The translations under genes were made by a program, and so were the position numbers. A stretch of 64,000 nucleotides of DNA from Luteimonas fraxinea. GTDB taxonomy: Bacteria > Pseudomonadota > Gammaproteobacteria > Xanthomonadales > Xanthomonadaceae. The stretch covers positions 868,001 to 932,000 of the forward strand of contig NZ_CP089507.1 of the NCBI RefSeq assembly GCF_021233355.1, given 5' to 3'. Positions 55,808 through 64,000 of this stretch are shown one piece after another. The stretch's first letter is position 1, and every line of letters begins with the position of its first letter. Under the pieces are notes generated by a model. It worked only from the letters and a program-made list of their open reading frames with translations. It was not told where the DNA came from and made no database searches.

Positions 55808-56368
55808 ATGCTGTATGCCCAGGTCCACCTGACCCTGCCCGCGTGGGTGCACGAACACGTCGACGTGTCGCGCGCCTACGTCGGCGATGACGCCAAGGTC
55901 GCACTCGCGATCGATCTCTCGCGGATGAACATCGAGGCGCAGAGCGGTGGCCCGTTCGGCGCGGCCGTGTTCGGCAGCGACGACCGCATCATTGCCGTCG
56001 GCGTGAACCGGGTGATGCCGCATACCTGCTCGGTCGCGCACGCCGAAACGATGGCGTACATGCTCGCCCAGCAGCGCCTGCAGACGCCGCGCCTCAATGA
56101 GCGCGGTGGCCCGATCACCCTGGCGACGTCCTCGCAGCCCTGCTGTATGTGCTACGGCGCGACCGTCTGGGCCGGCATCGACCGGCTGCTGATCGGCGCA
56201 CGCTCGGAAGACGTCGAGGCACTGACGCCGTTCGACGAAGGTCCGTTACCGGAAGACTGGATCGGCGCGCTGAACCAGCGCGGCATCGAAGTCGTGCGCG
56301 ACCTGCTGCGCGACGACGCGCGCGCGGTGCTGCGCACCTATGGCGAAACCGACGGGGCGAAGTACTGA
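55808..56368 (+). CDS. Nucleoside/guanine deaminase-like protein
   Basis: Zinc-dependent deaminase of the CMP/dCMP and TadA superfamily, 186 residues. The zinc-binding HAE (VAHAETMAY) and PCxxC (QPCCMC) motifs are intact, with SGGPFGAAVF in the substrate loop. The N-terminal 30 residues are an extension. The substrate is likely a purine base or nucleoside; not tRNA by its poor match to TadA. Confidence 0.85.
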   Translation: MLYAQVHLTLPAWVHEHVDVSRAYVGDDAKVALAIDLSRMNIEAQSGGPFGAAVFGSDDRIIAVGVNRVMPHTCSVAHAETMAYMLAQQRLQTPRLNERGGPITLATSSQPCCMCYGATVWAGIDRLLIGARSEDVEALTPFDEGPLPEDWIGALNQRGIEVVRDLLRDDARAVLRTYGETDGAKY

Positions 56369-56369
56369 C

Positions 56370-57491
56370 ATGAGCGACATCGACACCGACCACACCGACG
56401 CCGTCGCCGAGCCGGCCGACGCCACCTCGCCGCTGCACGCGATCAGCGGCCTGCTCTGCTATTGCCGCCCGGGCTTCGAGCCCGACCTCGCCGCGGAACT
56501 GACCGAACGCGCCGCCGGCGTGCATGTCGCGGGCTACGCGCAGACCAATCGCGGCGACGGCTATGTGCTGTTCCATTCCGACAACGGCCCGTCGCTGACC
56601 AGCGAGCTGCCGTTCCGCGAACTGATCTTCGCGCGCCAGAAGATGATGCTGCTGGCCGAACTGCGCGACCTCGATCCGACCGACCGCATCACGCCGATCT
56701 TCGAAGTGCTGGCGGGCCGCGGTCGCCACGGCGAACTGATGGTCGAGCACCCCGAATCCGACGAGGGCAAGCAGCTCGCCGGCCTCGCGCGCAGCTTCGG
56801 CAATGCGCTCCGTCCGGCGCTGCGCAAGCGCGGCTTCCTGAGCCAGAAGGACGAGACGCGCTTCCCGCGTCTGCATGTGTTCTTCGTCTCGGGCACGCAC
56901 GCCTACATCGCGCAGTCCGTGGTCGGCGACAGCGCGCCGTGGGCGATGGGCATTCCGCGCCTGCGCACGCACGCCGATGCGCCCTCGCGTTCGGCGCTGA
57001 AGCTCGAAGAAGCCTTCATGGCGCTGCTGACCGAACGCGAGCGCAACGCCCGCATCAAGCCCGGCATGCGGGCGGTCGATCTGGGCGCTGCGCCCGGTGG
57101 CTGGACCTGGGTGCTGACGCGCGAGCACATGCGCGTGGTCGCGGTCGACAACGGCCCGATGCAGGCCGACCTGATGGAGACCGGCCTGGTCGATCACCAC
57201 CGCGTCGACGGCTTCCGCTACCAGCCCGTCGGCGCGGTCGACTGGATGGTCTGCGACATGGTCGAGCAGCCGCGCAAGGTCGCCGAGCGCATGGCGACCT
57301 GGTTCCGCGAAGGCTGGTGCCGCAATGCGGTCTTCAACCTCAAGCTGCCGATGAAGAAACGCTGGCAGGAAACGCTGCTGGCGCTGGACCTGTTCGCCAA
57401 CAACGCCGGCGAGCACGAGAACCTGGTGATCCGCGCGCGTCAGCTCTATCACGACCGCGAAGAGATCACGGTCTACGCCAGCGTCGACTGA
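56370..57491 (+). CDS. rlmM: 23S rRNA C2498 2'-O-methyltransferase
   Basis: 373 residues from the ATG at 56370, 1 nt after the deaminase stop. N-terminal THUMP-like domain ([21 protein letters not shown]). The RrmJ-like catalytic domain has the SAM motif [17 protein letters not shown] (from about residue 232), then [11 protein letters not shown] and [11 protein letters not shown]. Motifs and length match RlmM. Confidence 0.94.
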   Translation: MSDIDTDHTDAVAEPADATSPLHAISGLLCYCRPGFEPDLAAELTERAAGVHVAGYAQTNRGDGYVLFHSDNGPSLTSELPFRELIFARQKMMLLAELRDLDPTDRITPIFEVLAGRGRHGELMVEHPESDEGKQLAGLARSFGNALRPALRKRGFLSQKDETRFPRLHVFFVSGTHAYIAQSVVGDSAPWAMGIPRLRTHADAPSRSALKLEEAFMALLTERERNARIKPGMRAVDLGAAPGGWTWVLTREHMRVVAVDNGPMQADLMETGLVDHHRVDGFRYQPVGAVDWMVCDMVEQPRKVAERMATWFREGWCRNAVFNLKLPMKKRWQETLLALDLFANNAGEHENLVIRARQLYHDREEITVYASVD

Positions 57492-57513
57492 GTCGACAAC
57501 CGGAGCACGCGTC

Positions 57514-57855
57514 ATGGCTGCAGGCTGGATCACCGTCGTCGCCCCGTACCTGCCGGAAATCGTCCGACTGGCGCGGCCGATCTTCACCCGCACGCCGCCG
57601 CCCCTGGTCGACCTGGGGCAGCAGCGCCGCAATGACGTACTCGACGCACAGATCACCGAACTGCAGGACGCCGCGAGCCAGAACGCCGACTCGATCGGCA
57701 AGCTCGCCGCCGACATGCAGAAGACCATCGAAGTGCTGCAGCTGGGCGCGGCACGTGTCGAACAGCGCCTGCTGCGCGCGCAGGTGCTCGCGGTGGTCGC
57801 CAGCACTGTCGCGATGCTGGCCTTCGGCCTCGCCGCCTGGGCGCTCACGCGCTGA
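57514..57855 (+). CDS. Small coiled-coil tail-anchored protein
   Basis: 113 residues. An amphipathic N-terminus ([20 protein letters not shown]), a coiled-coil stretch at about 45-90, and one C-terminal membrane segment ([19 protein letters not shown]). No family recognised. CCGGAG precedes the ATG; it sits between rlmM and the DUF808 gene. Confidence 0.7.
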   Translation: MAAGWITVVAPYLPEIVRLARPIFTRTPPPLVDLGQQRRNDVLDAQITELQDAASQNADSIGKLAADMQKTIEVLQLGAARVEQRLLRAQVLAVVASTVAMLAFGLAAWALTR

Positions 57856-57913
57856 CGCAGCCGCCACATCGGCGCTGCATACTGCGCGCGCCCTCCCCTC
57901 CGGATTGACCCGC

Positions 57914-58849
57914 ATGGCGTCCAGCCTGCTCACCCTGCTCGACGATATCGCCACCGTGCTCGACGACGTGGCCCTGATGACCAAGGTGGCCGCGCGCAAG
58001 TCCGCCGGCGTACTCGGCGACGATCTCGCCCTCAATGCGCAGCAGGTCACCGGCGTGCAGGCCGACCGCGAACTGCCGGTGGTCTGGGCGGTCGCCAAGG
58101 GCTCGGCGCGCAACAAGCTGATCCTCGTCCCGGCGGCACTCGCGATCAGCGCATGGCTGCCGTGGCTAGTCACGCCGCTGCTGATGGCCGGCGGCCTGTT
58201 CCTCTGCTACGAAGGCTTCGAGAAAGTGCTGCACAAAGTGCTGCACAAAGCCGAGGACGACGCCGCCAAGCCGGGTCGCACCGCGGCGCTCGCCGGCACG
58301 GACGTCGATCCGGTGGCGTTCGAGCGCGACAAGATCCGCGGCGCGGTGCGTACCGATCTGATTCTGTCGGCAGAGATCATCGCGATCACCCTCGGCACCG
58401 TCGCCGGCGCCGCATTCGCGACCCAGGTCGGCGTGCTGGTCGGCATCTCTGCGCTGATGACGGTCGGCGTCTACGGCCTCGTCGCGGGCATCGTCAAACT
58501 CGATGACGCCGGCCTGTACCTGAGCAAGCGCGCGTCCGGCGCGGCGCAGGCGATCGGTCGCGGCATCCTGCGCGTCGCGCCGTGGCTGATGAAGACGCTG
58601 GCGATCGTCGGCACCGCGGCGATGTTCCTCGTCGGTGGCGGCATCCTGACCCACGGCGTGCACGACGTGCAGACCTGGATCGACGACGCGGCGACCGGCC
58701 TCGGCGCGCTGCCGGAAGTCGGCATGGTGCTCGGCGCGATGCTGCCGACGGTGATCAACGCGGTGGTCGGCATCGTTGCCGGCGGCATCGTGGTGGGCAT
58801 CATCGCGCTGATCCGCCGCATGCGCGGCAAGCCCGCGCTCGCGCACTGA
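57914..58849 (+). CDS. DUF808 (YedI-like) membrane protein
   Basis: 311 residues from the ATG at 57914. Family start [35 protein letters not shown]. Several membrane segments follow (about 75-98, 148-170, 175-195, 225-245 and 270-300), with an internal [11 protein letters not shown] repeat region. Function of the family unknown. Confidence 0.9.
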   Translation: MASSLLTLLDDIATVLDDVALMTKVAARKSAGVLGDDLALNAQQVTGVQADRELPVVWAVAKGSARNKLILVPAALAISAWLPWLVTPLLMAGGLFLCYEGFEKVLHKVLHKAEDDAAKPGRTAALAGTDVDPVAFERDKIRGAVRTDLILSAEIIAITLGTVAGAAFATQVGVLVGISALMTVGVYGLVAGIVKLDDAGLYLSKRASGAAQAIGRGILRVAPWLMKTLAIVGTAAMFLVGGGILTHGVHDVQTWIDDAATGLGALPEVGMVLGAMLPTVINAVVGIVAGGIVVGIIALIRRMRGKPALAH

Positions 58850-58858
58850 CGGGCGCGT

Positions 58859-59182
58859 TCAGCAGGGCAGGACGAACGCGCCGAGCCAGATCATCAGGCC
58901 GGCGAGCCACACGCCCAGCATCACCACGCAGGCGCCGAGCAGCCACAGCGCGCGCTTGCTCGGTCGGACATCCCGGGTGCGCCGCCACGTGAACACCGGC
59001 GCGGCGAATCCGAGACATGCGGCGAGCGCGAGCACGCCGTAACCAAGCGCGACGAACCAGCCCGGTTTGACCGATTCGACCGGGCACTGGGTCATCGCGA
59101 ACGTCGGTGCAGCGGCGCACGCCAGCAGCGTGGCGACCAGCAATCGGAACGCCGGACTCAAAGTCCCGCCGCCCGCTTCCAC
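58859..59182 (-). CDS. Small membrane protein, unknown
   Basis: 107 residues from a GTG at 59182, or 100 from a TTG at 59161 that overlaps the upstream stop as TTGA. A signal-like N-terminus is followed by two to three hydrophobic segments (GWFVALGYGVLALAACLGFA and LWLLGACVVMLGVWLAGLMIW). Start uncertain, family unknown. Overlaps the end of the hydroxylase gene. Confidence 0.6.
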   Translation of the reverse strand: MEAGGGTLSPAFRLLVATLLACAAAPTFAMTQCPVESVKPGWFVALGYGVLALAACLGFAAPVFTWRRTRDVRPSKRALWLLGACVVMLGVWLAGLMIWLGAFVLPC

Positions 59183-60336
59183 AGCAGATTGCGCAGCGGC
59201 GGCAAGGCCTGCGCAATGCCGAGCGCATGGCTGCGCAGCAGCACCGGCAACAACGATTCATTGGAATAGGCGCGGTTGATCGATTCGAAGGCGTGCGCGG
59301 CGACCGCGCTTTCGCTGCGTCGCGTGCGTGCCCAGCGCGCGAGCCGCTGCGGCGCATCCCAGCGCGCGCCACGACGACGCGCGTCACCGACGCTCTCGGC
59401 CAGCCCGATCACATCGCGCAGGCCGAGATTCACGCCCTGCCCGGCCAGCGGATGCACGACGTGCGCGGCATCGCCGATCACCAGCACGCGGCCTTGCAGT
59501 TGCGCATCGGCCAGCTGGCGCCGCAGCGGAAACGCGGCGCGCGGCGAGACCGGCGTCAACGTGCCGAGCCGGCCGCCGGACGCGCGCGTCAGTGCATCCG
59601 AGAACGCCGCGTCGTCGAGTTCGCGCATGCGCGTCGCTTCATCGGCGGGCAGCGTCCAGACGATGGAACTGCGGCCCTGTTCGACGGGCAGCAACGCCAG
59701 CGGACCGGTCGGCAGGAAGCGCTGCCACGCGGTGTCGCGATGCGGTCCGGTGCTGTCGACATAGCCGACCACACCGGCCTGCGCGTAGTCGTGCGCACGG
59801 GTGCCGATGCCGGCGAGTGTGCGCAGCGTCGACGCGGCGCCGTCGGCGGCGATCGCCAGACGCGCCTCGATCCGGCTGCCCGCATCGAGGCGCAGGGTCA
59901 CGCCGTCGGCGTCCTGGTCCAGGGCCTCCACCTGCGCAGGCGCCCGCACATCGACACCGGCCGCGGCCAGCCGCGCCCACAGCCGATCGACCAGCAGGCC
60001 GTGCTCGACGATCCAGCCGAGCTCGCGCATGCCGAGCTGGTCGGCGTCGAACACGAGCTCGCTGCCACCGCCCGCATCCCAGACCTGCATGCGCCGGTAG
60101 GGATGCGCACGTGCGGTCCGGACATCGTCCCAGGCGCCGACCGAACGCAGCAGGCGGGCGCTGTCGTGCGCGAACGCATAGACCCGCAGATCGGGACTCG
60201 CCGCCGACCACGCGGCGGGCGCGCGTGCCTCGACCAGCACCACATCGAGATCCTGCGCGGCCAGCGCCAGCGCGCACGCGGCGCCGACCACGCCACCGCC
60301 GACGATCACGACATCGCGTCGCTCGCGGCGGCTCAT
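59158..60336 (-). CDS. UbiH/UbiF/COQ6-family FAD monooxygenase
   Basis: Class A flavin monooxygenase of ubiquinone synthesis, 392 residues from the ATG at 60336. FAD site VVIVGGGVVGAACALALAAQD, the middle-motif equivalent IAADGAASTLR, and the C-terminal GDAAHVVHPLAGQGVNLGLRD. It follows ubiH with an ATGA overlap. It is probably the C5 or C6 hydroxylase (UbiI/UbiF-like); which ring position cannot be read from the sequence. Confidence 0.9.
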   Translation of the reverse strand: MSRRERRDVVIVGGGVVGAACALALAAQDLDVVLVEARAPAAWSAASPDLRVYAFAHDSARLLRSVGAWDDVRTARAHPYRRMQVWDAGGGSELVFDADQLGMRELGWIVEHGLLVDRLWARLAAAGVDVRAPAQVEALDQDADGVTLRLDAGSRIEARLAIAADGAASTLRTLAGIGTRAHDYAQAGVVGYVDSTGPHRDTAWQRFLPTGPLALLPVEQGRSSIVWTLPADEATRMRELDDAAFSDALTRASGGRLGTLTPVSPRAAFPLRRQLADAQLQGRVLVIGDAAHVVHPLAGQGVNLGLRDVIGLAESVGDARRRGARWDAPQRLARWARTRRSESAVAAHAFESINRAYSNESLLPVLLRSHALGIAQALPPLRNLLWKRAAGL

Positions 60337-61556
60337 GCGGCGGCTCCCCGGCACAGCGCCGGCACGTCGCCGCGATAGCCCATCGCACCGCCGGCGAGCA
60401 TCGCCTGCAATGCGGAATCGCGATCGATCGCCAGCAGGCCGAGACTGCGCAGCGGCCGCAGCAGGCGTGCGGGATTGGACGTCACGCGGGCAAGGCCGTC
60501 GGAGAACGCGAGCGTGCGCGTGCGATCGTCCAGGCGACGCGCGGCGTGGCATTCGAGCATCGCCGACGCGCCGGGATCGGCCGCGCCGGCGATGACTTCG
60601 GCCAGGGTGAGCGCATCGCGCAGACCCAGGTTGAAACCCTGTGCGCCGATCGGATGCAGGCTCTGCGCCGCATTGCCGACCAGCACGGCGCGCGTGTCGA
60701 TGCAGCGCGCGGCGACCACGCGCCTCGCCGGATGGCGGCTGCGCGGACCGACCGACAGGAACCGTCCCGCGCGCCAGCCGAACGCCGCCTGCACGCGCGC
60801 GAGAAATGCCGCGTCATCGAGTGCGGCGACGGCATCGGCTTCTTCGCTTGAAACACCGTGGACCAGACCGTAGTGCCGGTCGCCACGCGGCAGCAGCGCG
60901 GTCGGGCCGGTGTCGGTCAGGCGCTCGAATGCGCGGCCATCCGACGCACGCGCCGCGCGCAGACGCGCGATGAACAATGTCTGCGCGTAGTCGTGGGTCT
61001 CGGCGTCGATGCCGAGCGCCTGGCGCACCGCACTGTCGACACCGTCGGCGCCGACCACCAACTGCGCCCGCACGCGGGTTTCGCCGTCTGGCCCGCTCAG
61101 CCGGACCACGCGATGGCCGTCTTCAAACCCGTCGAATCCCGCGAAGCGCGCCGGCCGATACCGCACCAGACGCGGCAGCTCCGCCAGACGCGCTTCCAGC
61201 GCTTCGCCGAAATCGCGCGCGACGACGACTTGGCCGAATGCGTCGCGTGCGTAATCGGCTGCGGCCAGCTTCACCCGGCCGAAGTCGCCGGCGCGGCTGA
61301 CGTGGATCTCGCGGATCGGACCGCCCGGCGCGCGCAGCTTCTGCAGCACGCCGAGGGCGGTCAAGGCGTTGACCGTGGCCTCGGCAAAGCTGAGGTTGCG
61401 CTCGTCGAAGACCGCCGGCATCGACGCCGGCGGTGTGGCTTCGACCAGCGCGGCATCGACCCCCGCGCGGTCCAGCGCAATCGCAAGACTGGCGCCGACC
61501 AGACCACCGCCGACGATGAGGACCGGATGCACCGGCTCTGGATGTGTTTCGACCAT
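60333..61556 (-). CDS. ubiH: 2-octaprenyl-6-methoxyphenol hydroxylase
   Basis: FAD monooxygenase of ubiquinone synthesis, 407 residues. FAD-binding VLIVGGGLVGASLAIALDRAGVD, VVGADGVDSAVRQALG, and GNAAQSLHPIGAQGFNLGLRDALTLAE. Asn replaces the usual Asp in the GDAAH-like motif (GNAAQ), as in UbiH proteins. Translationally coupled to the second hydroxylase. Confidence 0.9.
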   Translation of the reverse strand: MVETHPEPVHPVLIVGGGLVGASLAIALDRAGVDAALVEATPPASMPAVFDERNLSFAEATVNALTALGVLQKLRAPGGPIREIHVSRAGDFGRVKLAAADYARDAFGQVVVARDFGEALEARLAELPRLVRYRPARFAGFDGFEDGHRVVRLSGPDGETRVRAQLVVGADGVDSAVRQALGIDAETHDYAQTLFIARLRAARASDGRAFERLTDTGPTALLPRGDRHYGLVHGVSSEEADAVAALDDAAFLARVQAAFGWRAGRFLSVGPRSRHPARRVVAARCIDTRAVLVGNAAQSLHPIGAQGFNLGLRDALTLAEVIAGAADPGASAMLECHAARRLDDRTRTLAFSDGLARVTSNPARLLRPLRSLGLLAIDRDSALQAMLAGGAMGYRGDVPALCRGAAA

Positions 61557-61645
61557 GGCCGCGATGATACGCGCCGCCCTCTGCGCCCCGCGCTGCGGCT
61601 CCGCTAGAATGCGCGCTCGACCCGACGTTGCACCGGAGCTGTCCG

Positions 61646-62236
61646 ATGACCCTCACCGCCCGCCGCGCCACGATCTTCGCCCTGCTGGCCGCGTTGATGG
61701 CCGCGACCCGGCTGCACCATTTCGCCGCGATTCCCGATGCTTCGTGGGCGGTGTTCTTCATCGGCGGCTTCTATCTGGCCAACTGGCAGCGCTGGGCGTT
61801 TCCGGCGCTGATGGTGCTGGCGGTCGCGGTGGACTGGTTCGTCATCAGCAGCCAGGGCCTGTCGTTCTGGCAGCACTACTGCGTGTCGCCGGCCTACTGG
61901 TGCCTGGTGCCGGCGTATTTCGCGCTGTGGGCCGGTGGCGGCCTGCTGCGTCGTCATCTGTCGGCGTCGGCGCCGGTCGCGATCGGCCAGCTGGTCGTGG
62001 CACTGGTGGCCTCGGTGGCGATCTGCCATCTGCTGGCGCAGGGCAGCTTCTACTGGATCAGCGCTTCCGTCGCCGATCCCACGCTCGCCGGCTGGTGGAA
62101 GAACTACAGCGACTGGCTGCTGCCCTACATGCGCACCGCCGCCCTGTACGTCGGCGCCGCTGCGATGGCCCACGTGCTGCTGACGCGCGTGCTGCCGAAG
62201 CCGGCGACCAGCGTCCGTCCGCTGCACGCCGACTGA
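61646..62236 (+). CDS. btuM: BtuM-like vitamin B12 transporter
   Basis: 196 residues from the ATG at 61646, six hydrophobic segments. Features matching the BtuM family as I know it: RLHHFAAIPDASWAVFFIGGFYL near the N-terminus and a Cys at position 79 (HYCVSPAYW). That residue matches the cobalamin-coordinating Cys80 of Thiobacillus BtuM. It lies 10 bp before a cobalamin adenosyltransferase gene. A TAGAAT -10-like element lies at 61605-61610; no cobalamin riboswitch fits in the 89-bp upstream gap. Confidence 0.75.
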   Translation: MTLTARRATIFALLAALMAATRLHHFAAIPDASWAVFFIGGFYLANWQRWAFPALMVLAVAVDWFVISSQGLSFWQHYCVSPAYWCLVPAYFALWAGGGLLRRHLSASAPVAIGQLVVALVASVAICHLLAQGSFYWISASVADPTLAGWWKNYSDWLLPYMRTAALYVGAAAMAHVLLTRVLPKPATSVRPLHAD

Positions 62237-62246
62237 CGTCGCGCGG

Positions 62247-62798
62247 ATGGGCAACCGTCTTTCGAAGATCTACACCCGCACCGGCGACGACGGCTCGACC
62301 GGGCTCGGCGACGGCGCCCGGGTCGGCAAGGATTCCTTGCGCGTGGCCGCCTACGGCACTGTCGACGAGGCCAACTCGACGATCGGCCTGCTGCTGGCGG
62401 CCGACGTGCCTGACGACATCCGCACCCTGCTGACGACCGTCCAGCACCAGCTGTTCGATCTCGGCGGCGAGCTGTGCATTCCCGGTCACGCCGCGATCGA
62501 GGACGCCGATATCGAGCGTCTCGAGCAGCAGCTCGACCATTACAACGACGATCTGCCGCCGCTGAAGGATTTCATCCTGCCCGGCGGTGGCGAAGCGGCG
62601 GCGCGCTGCCACATCGCCCGCACCGTGGTCCGCCGCGCCGAGCGTGAGTCGGTCGCGCTGGCGCGGGTCGAGGACGTCCGCCCGCAGGCGGTGCGTTATC
62701 TCAACCGACTGTCGGACTTGCTGTTCGTGCTCGCCCGGGTGCTGGCGCGCGCCAGTGGCCACGGCGAAGTGCTGTGGCACCACGAGCGGCGGCGCTGA
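62247..62798 (+). CDS. Cob(I)alamin adenosyltransferase, PduO type
   Basis: Converts cobalamin to adenosylcobalamin with ATP. 183 residues. N-terminal ATP loop KIYTRTGDDGSTGLGDGARVGKD and the conserved VDEANSTIG. The C-terminal helix has ARTVVRRAERESVAL and RYLNRLSDLLFVLAR. It follows btuM, so uptake and activation of B12 are linked. Confidence 0.94.
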   Translation: MGNRLSKIYTRTGDDGSTGLGDGARVGKDSLRVAAYGTVDEANSTIGLLLAADVPDDIRTLLTTVQHQLFDLGGELCIPGHAAIEDADIERLEQQLDHYNDDLPPLKDFILPGGGEAAARCHIARTVVRRAERESVALARVEDVRPQAVRYLNRLSDLLFVLARVLARASGHGEVLWHHERRR

Positions 62799-62801
62799 GC
62801 G

Positions 62802-63755
62802 ATGCACCATCCGGTCGGCTTCGGTGGCAGTGACCAGCGGCGGGTGCCGGTGTTCTCGCATCCGAGTCTGCTGGACCACGACACCGGCCCCGGCCATGCC
62901 GAGCGCCCCGAGCGCCTGGCCGCCGTCATCGAGGCACTGCGGACCGCGTTCCCCGATCTCGATCTGCGCCAGGCGCCGCCCGCGACCCGCGGCCAGCTGT
63001 TGCGCGTCCACGACGCCGCTCTGCTCGCCACCGTGCTCGATTCGCAACCAAGCGGCCGCATTCCGCTCGACAGCGATACCGTGCTGTCCCCGGGCTCGGC
63101 ACAGGCCGCGCTGCATGCGGCAGGCGCCGGCGTCGCCGCGGTCGATGCGGTGCAGGGCGGCACGGAGCGCCGCGTGTTCTGCGCGGTGCGCCCGCCCGGC
63201 CACCACGCCACCGGCGACATCGCGATGGGCTTCTGCCTGTTCAACAACATCGCCGTGGCGGCTGCGCACGCGCTCGACCGCTACGGCCTGACCCGGATCT
63301 CGATCGTCGATTTCGACGTGCACCACGGCAACGGCACCCAAGCGATCTTCGAGGCCGAACCGCGGGTGCAATACGTCAGCTCGCACCAGATGCCGCTGTT
63401 TCCCGACACCGGGCGCCGCGACGAGCGGGGGGTCGGCAACATCGTCAACCTGCCGCTGACCGCGGGCACCGGCAGCCGCCGCTTCTGCGAAGCCTGGCGC
63501 GAACGCCTGCTGCCCGAGATCGATGCCTTCGCGCCGCAGCTGCTGATGATCTCGGCCGGCTTCGACGCGCACTGGCGCGATCCGCTGGCCCAGCTGCAGC
63601 TCGATGCCGAAGATTTCGGCTGGCTGACCGGCGAACTCGTCGCGATTGCCGAGCGGCACTGCGAAGGCCGGATCGTCTCGATGCTCGAGGGCGGCTACGA
63701 CCTGCAGGCGCTGCGCGAAAGCAGCGTCGCGCACCTGCGCGCCCTGGCCGGCTGA
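62802..63755 (+). CDS. Histone deacetylase family protein
   Basis: Zinc-dependent deacetylase fold, 317 residues. The conserved RPPGHHA, zinc ligands in DVHHGNGT (Asp and His) and GFDAHWRDPL (Asp), and the terminal LEGGYDLQAL are present. In bacteria such enzymes act on acetylpolyamines or other small amides. It starts 3 bp after the adenosyltransferase, so probably one transcript; no functional tie to B12 is evident. Confidence 0.93.
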   Translation: MHHPVGFGGSDQRRVPVFSHPSLLDHDTGPGHAERPERLAAVIEALRTAFPDLDLRQAPPATRGQLLRVHDAALLATVLDSQPSGRIPLDSDTVLSPGSAQAALHAAGAGVAAVDAVQGGTERRVFCAVRPPGHHATGDIAMGFCLFNNIAVAAAHALDRYGLTRISIVDFDVHHGNGTQAIFEAEPRVQYVSSHQMPLFPDTGRRDERGVGNIVNLPLTAGTGSRRFCEAWRERLLPEIDAFAPQLLMISAGFDAHWRDPLAQLQLDAEDFGWLTGELVAIAERHCEGRIVSMLEGGYDLQALRESSVAHLRALAG

Positions 63756-63890
63756 CGTGTCTTCAGCCGGTCGCCCAGCCGGCCCGGAATTACTGATATC
63801 GCAGGTGAACAGGATGTCTTCGAGCCGCATTGCCGCTGCCCGGTGGATCGGTCATGCTGGCGCCCGTTTTTCCCGCTGAACGGATCGACC

Positions 63891-64000
63891 GTGCGCACAG
63901 CCCTCCGCTTGCTTCCCCTTCCGTTCTGCATCGCGGTTTCGCTGTCCGCCAACGCCGACGACAGGCTCCGTCCGAACTACTGGGCGCTGTGTCCGATCGA
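63891..64000 (+). CDS. lptD: LPS-assembly protein LptD (5' end only)
   Basis: 36 codons from a GTG at 63891: a signal peptide (VRTALRLLPLPFCIAVSLSANA) then DDRLRPNYWALCPI, cut by the window edge. The signal sequence and early W-x-L-C match LptD of Xanthomonas as I recall it. The fragment is too short to prove the assignment. Confidence 0.6.
   Translation, partial: MRTALRLLPLPFCIAVSLSANADDRLRPNYWALCPI

Noticed and set aside
61557..61645. Possible cobalamin riboswitch before btuM
   Set aside because: Only 89 bp are available and no B12-box-like sequence is present; too short for the known riboswitch.

Overview
This is a 64 kb chromosomal segment of a high-GC Gammaproteobacterium, almost certainly of the Lysobacteraceae (Xanthomonadaceae), in the Lysobacter/Luteimonas range. 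The basis is the tRNA-tuf-tRNA-Trp-secE-nusG-rplKAJL-rpoB order, an ahpC-ahpF-oxyR operon as in Xanthomonas, a lysyl endopeptidase of the Lysobacter/Achromobacter type, PPC-domain secreted proteases, and family-typical proteins (short asparaginase-like protein, PduO-type adenosyltransferase before a histone-deacetylase-like protein and lptD). I see no prophage, insertion sequence, CRISPR array, rRNA operon or plasmid backbone.

Layout. 1-8.4 kb, minus strand: a translation/transcription super-cluster read as tRNA-Tyr, tRNA-Gly, tRNA-Thr, tuf, tRNA-Trp, secE, nusG, rplK, rplA, rplJ, rplL, rpoB (cut by the window edge). It has a recognisable promoter for the tRNA-tuf unit, a promoter and leader hairpin before rplK, a leader with an L10-type structure before rplJ, and a strong hairpin between rplL and rpoB. 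8.6-15.8 kb, minus strand: TPR protein, lolB, ispE (4-bp overlaps), tRNA-Gln, prs, rplY, pth, ychF. 15.9-20 kb, plus strand: hemA, prfA, moaB, a small helix-turn-helix protein and ppk2. 20-23.6 kb: a TlpA-like lipoprotein and a YihY-like membrane protein (minus), then wrbA, a DUF2069 protein and a one-domain asparaginase-like protein (plus).

23.6-28.3 kb, minus strand, is a secreted-protease island: a subtilisin-family protease, a lysyl endopeptidase, and a small lipoprotein that looks like a free-standing subtilisin propeptide. 28.8-34.4 kb carries sufT, a small membrane protein, and the proton-translocating transhydrogenase genes pntB, pntAB and pntAA. The last is separated from the others by a plus-strand sigma factor / probable anti-sigma / DUF3106 cassette. 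34.4-39 kb holds two tandem, related DUF1631 proteins. 39-44.3 kb: nitroreductase, stand-alone 5'-3' exonuclease, NUDIX hydrolase, PhnA-like protein, proline iminopeptidase, prmC and a lipoprotein esterase.

44.5-49.4 kb is the peroxide defence locus: ahpC with an OxyR half-site at its promoter, ahpF, oxyR, an unknown exported protein, and msrA. 49.4-52.6 kb: a DMT transporter and a 7TM-GGDEF diguanylate cyclase. 52.8-58.9 kb: glnS, unknown membrane and lipoproteins, a nucleoside deaminase, rlmM and a DUF808 protein. 59-61.6 kb: two overlapping UbiH-family ubiquinone hydroxylases. 61.6-63.8 kb: a BtuM-like vitamin B12 transporter, a PduO-type cobalamin adenosyltransferase and a histone-deacetylase-family protein, then the 5' end of lptD.

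Functionally the window is mostly core genome. The parts most worth a second look are the protease island with its orphan propeptide lipoprotein, the split pnt locus, the BtuM-adenosyltransferase pair, the tandem DUF1631 genes, and several RNA/promoter elements that can be read directly from the sequence.
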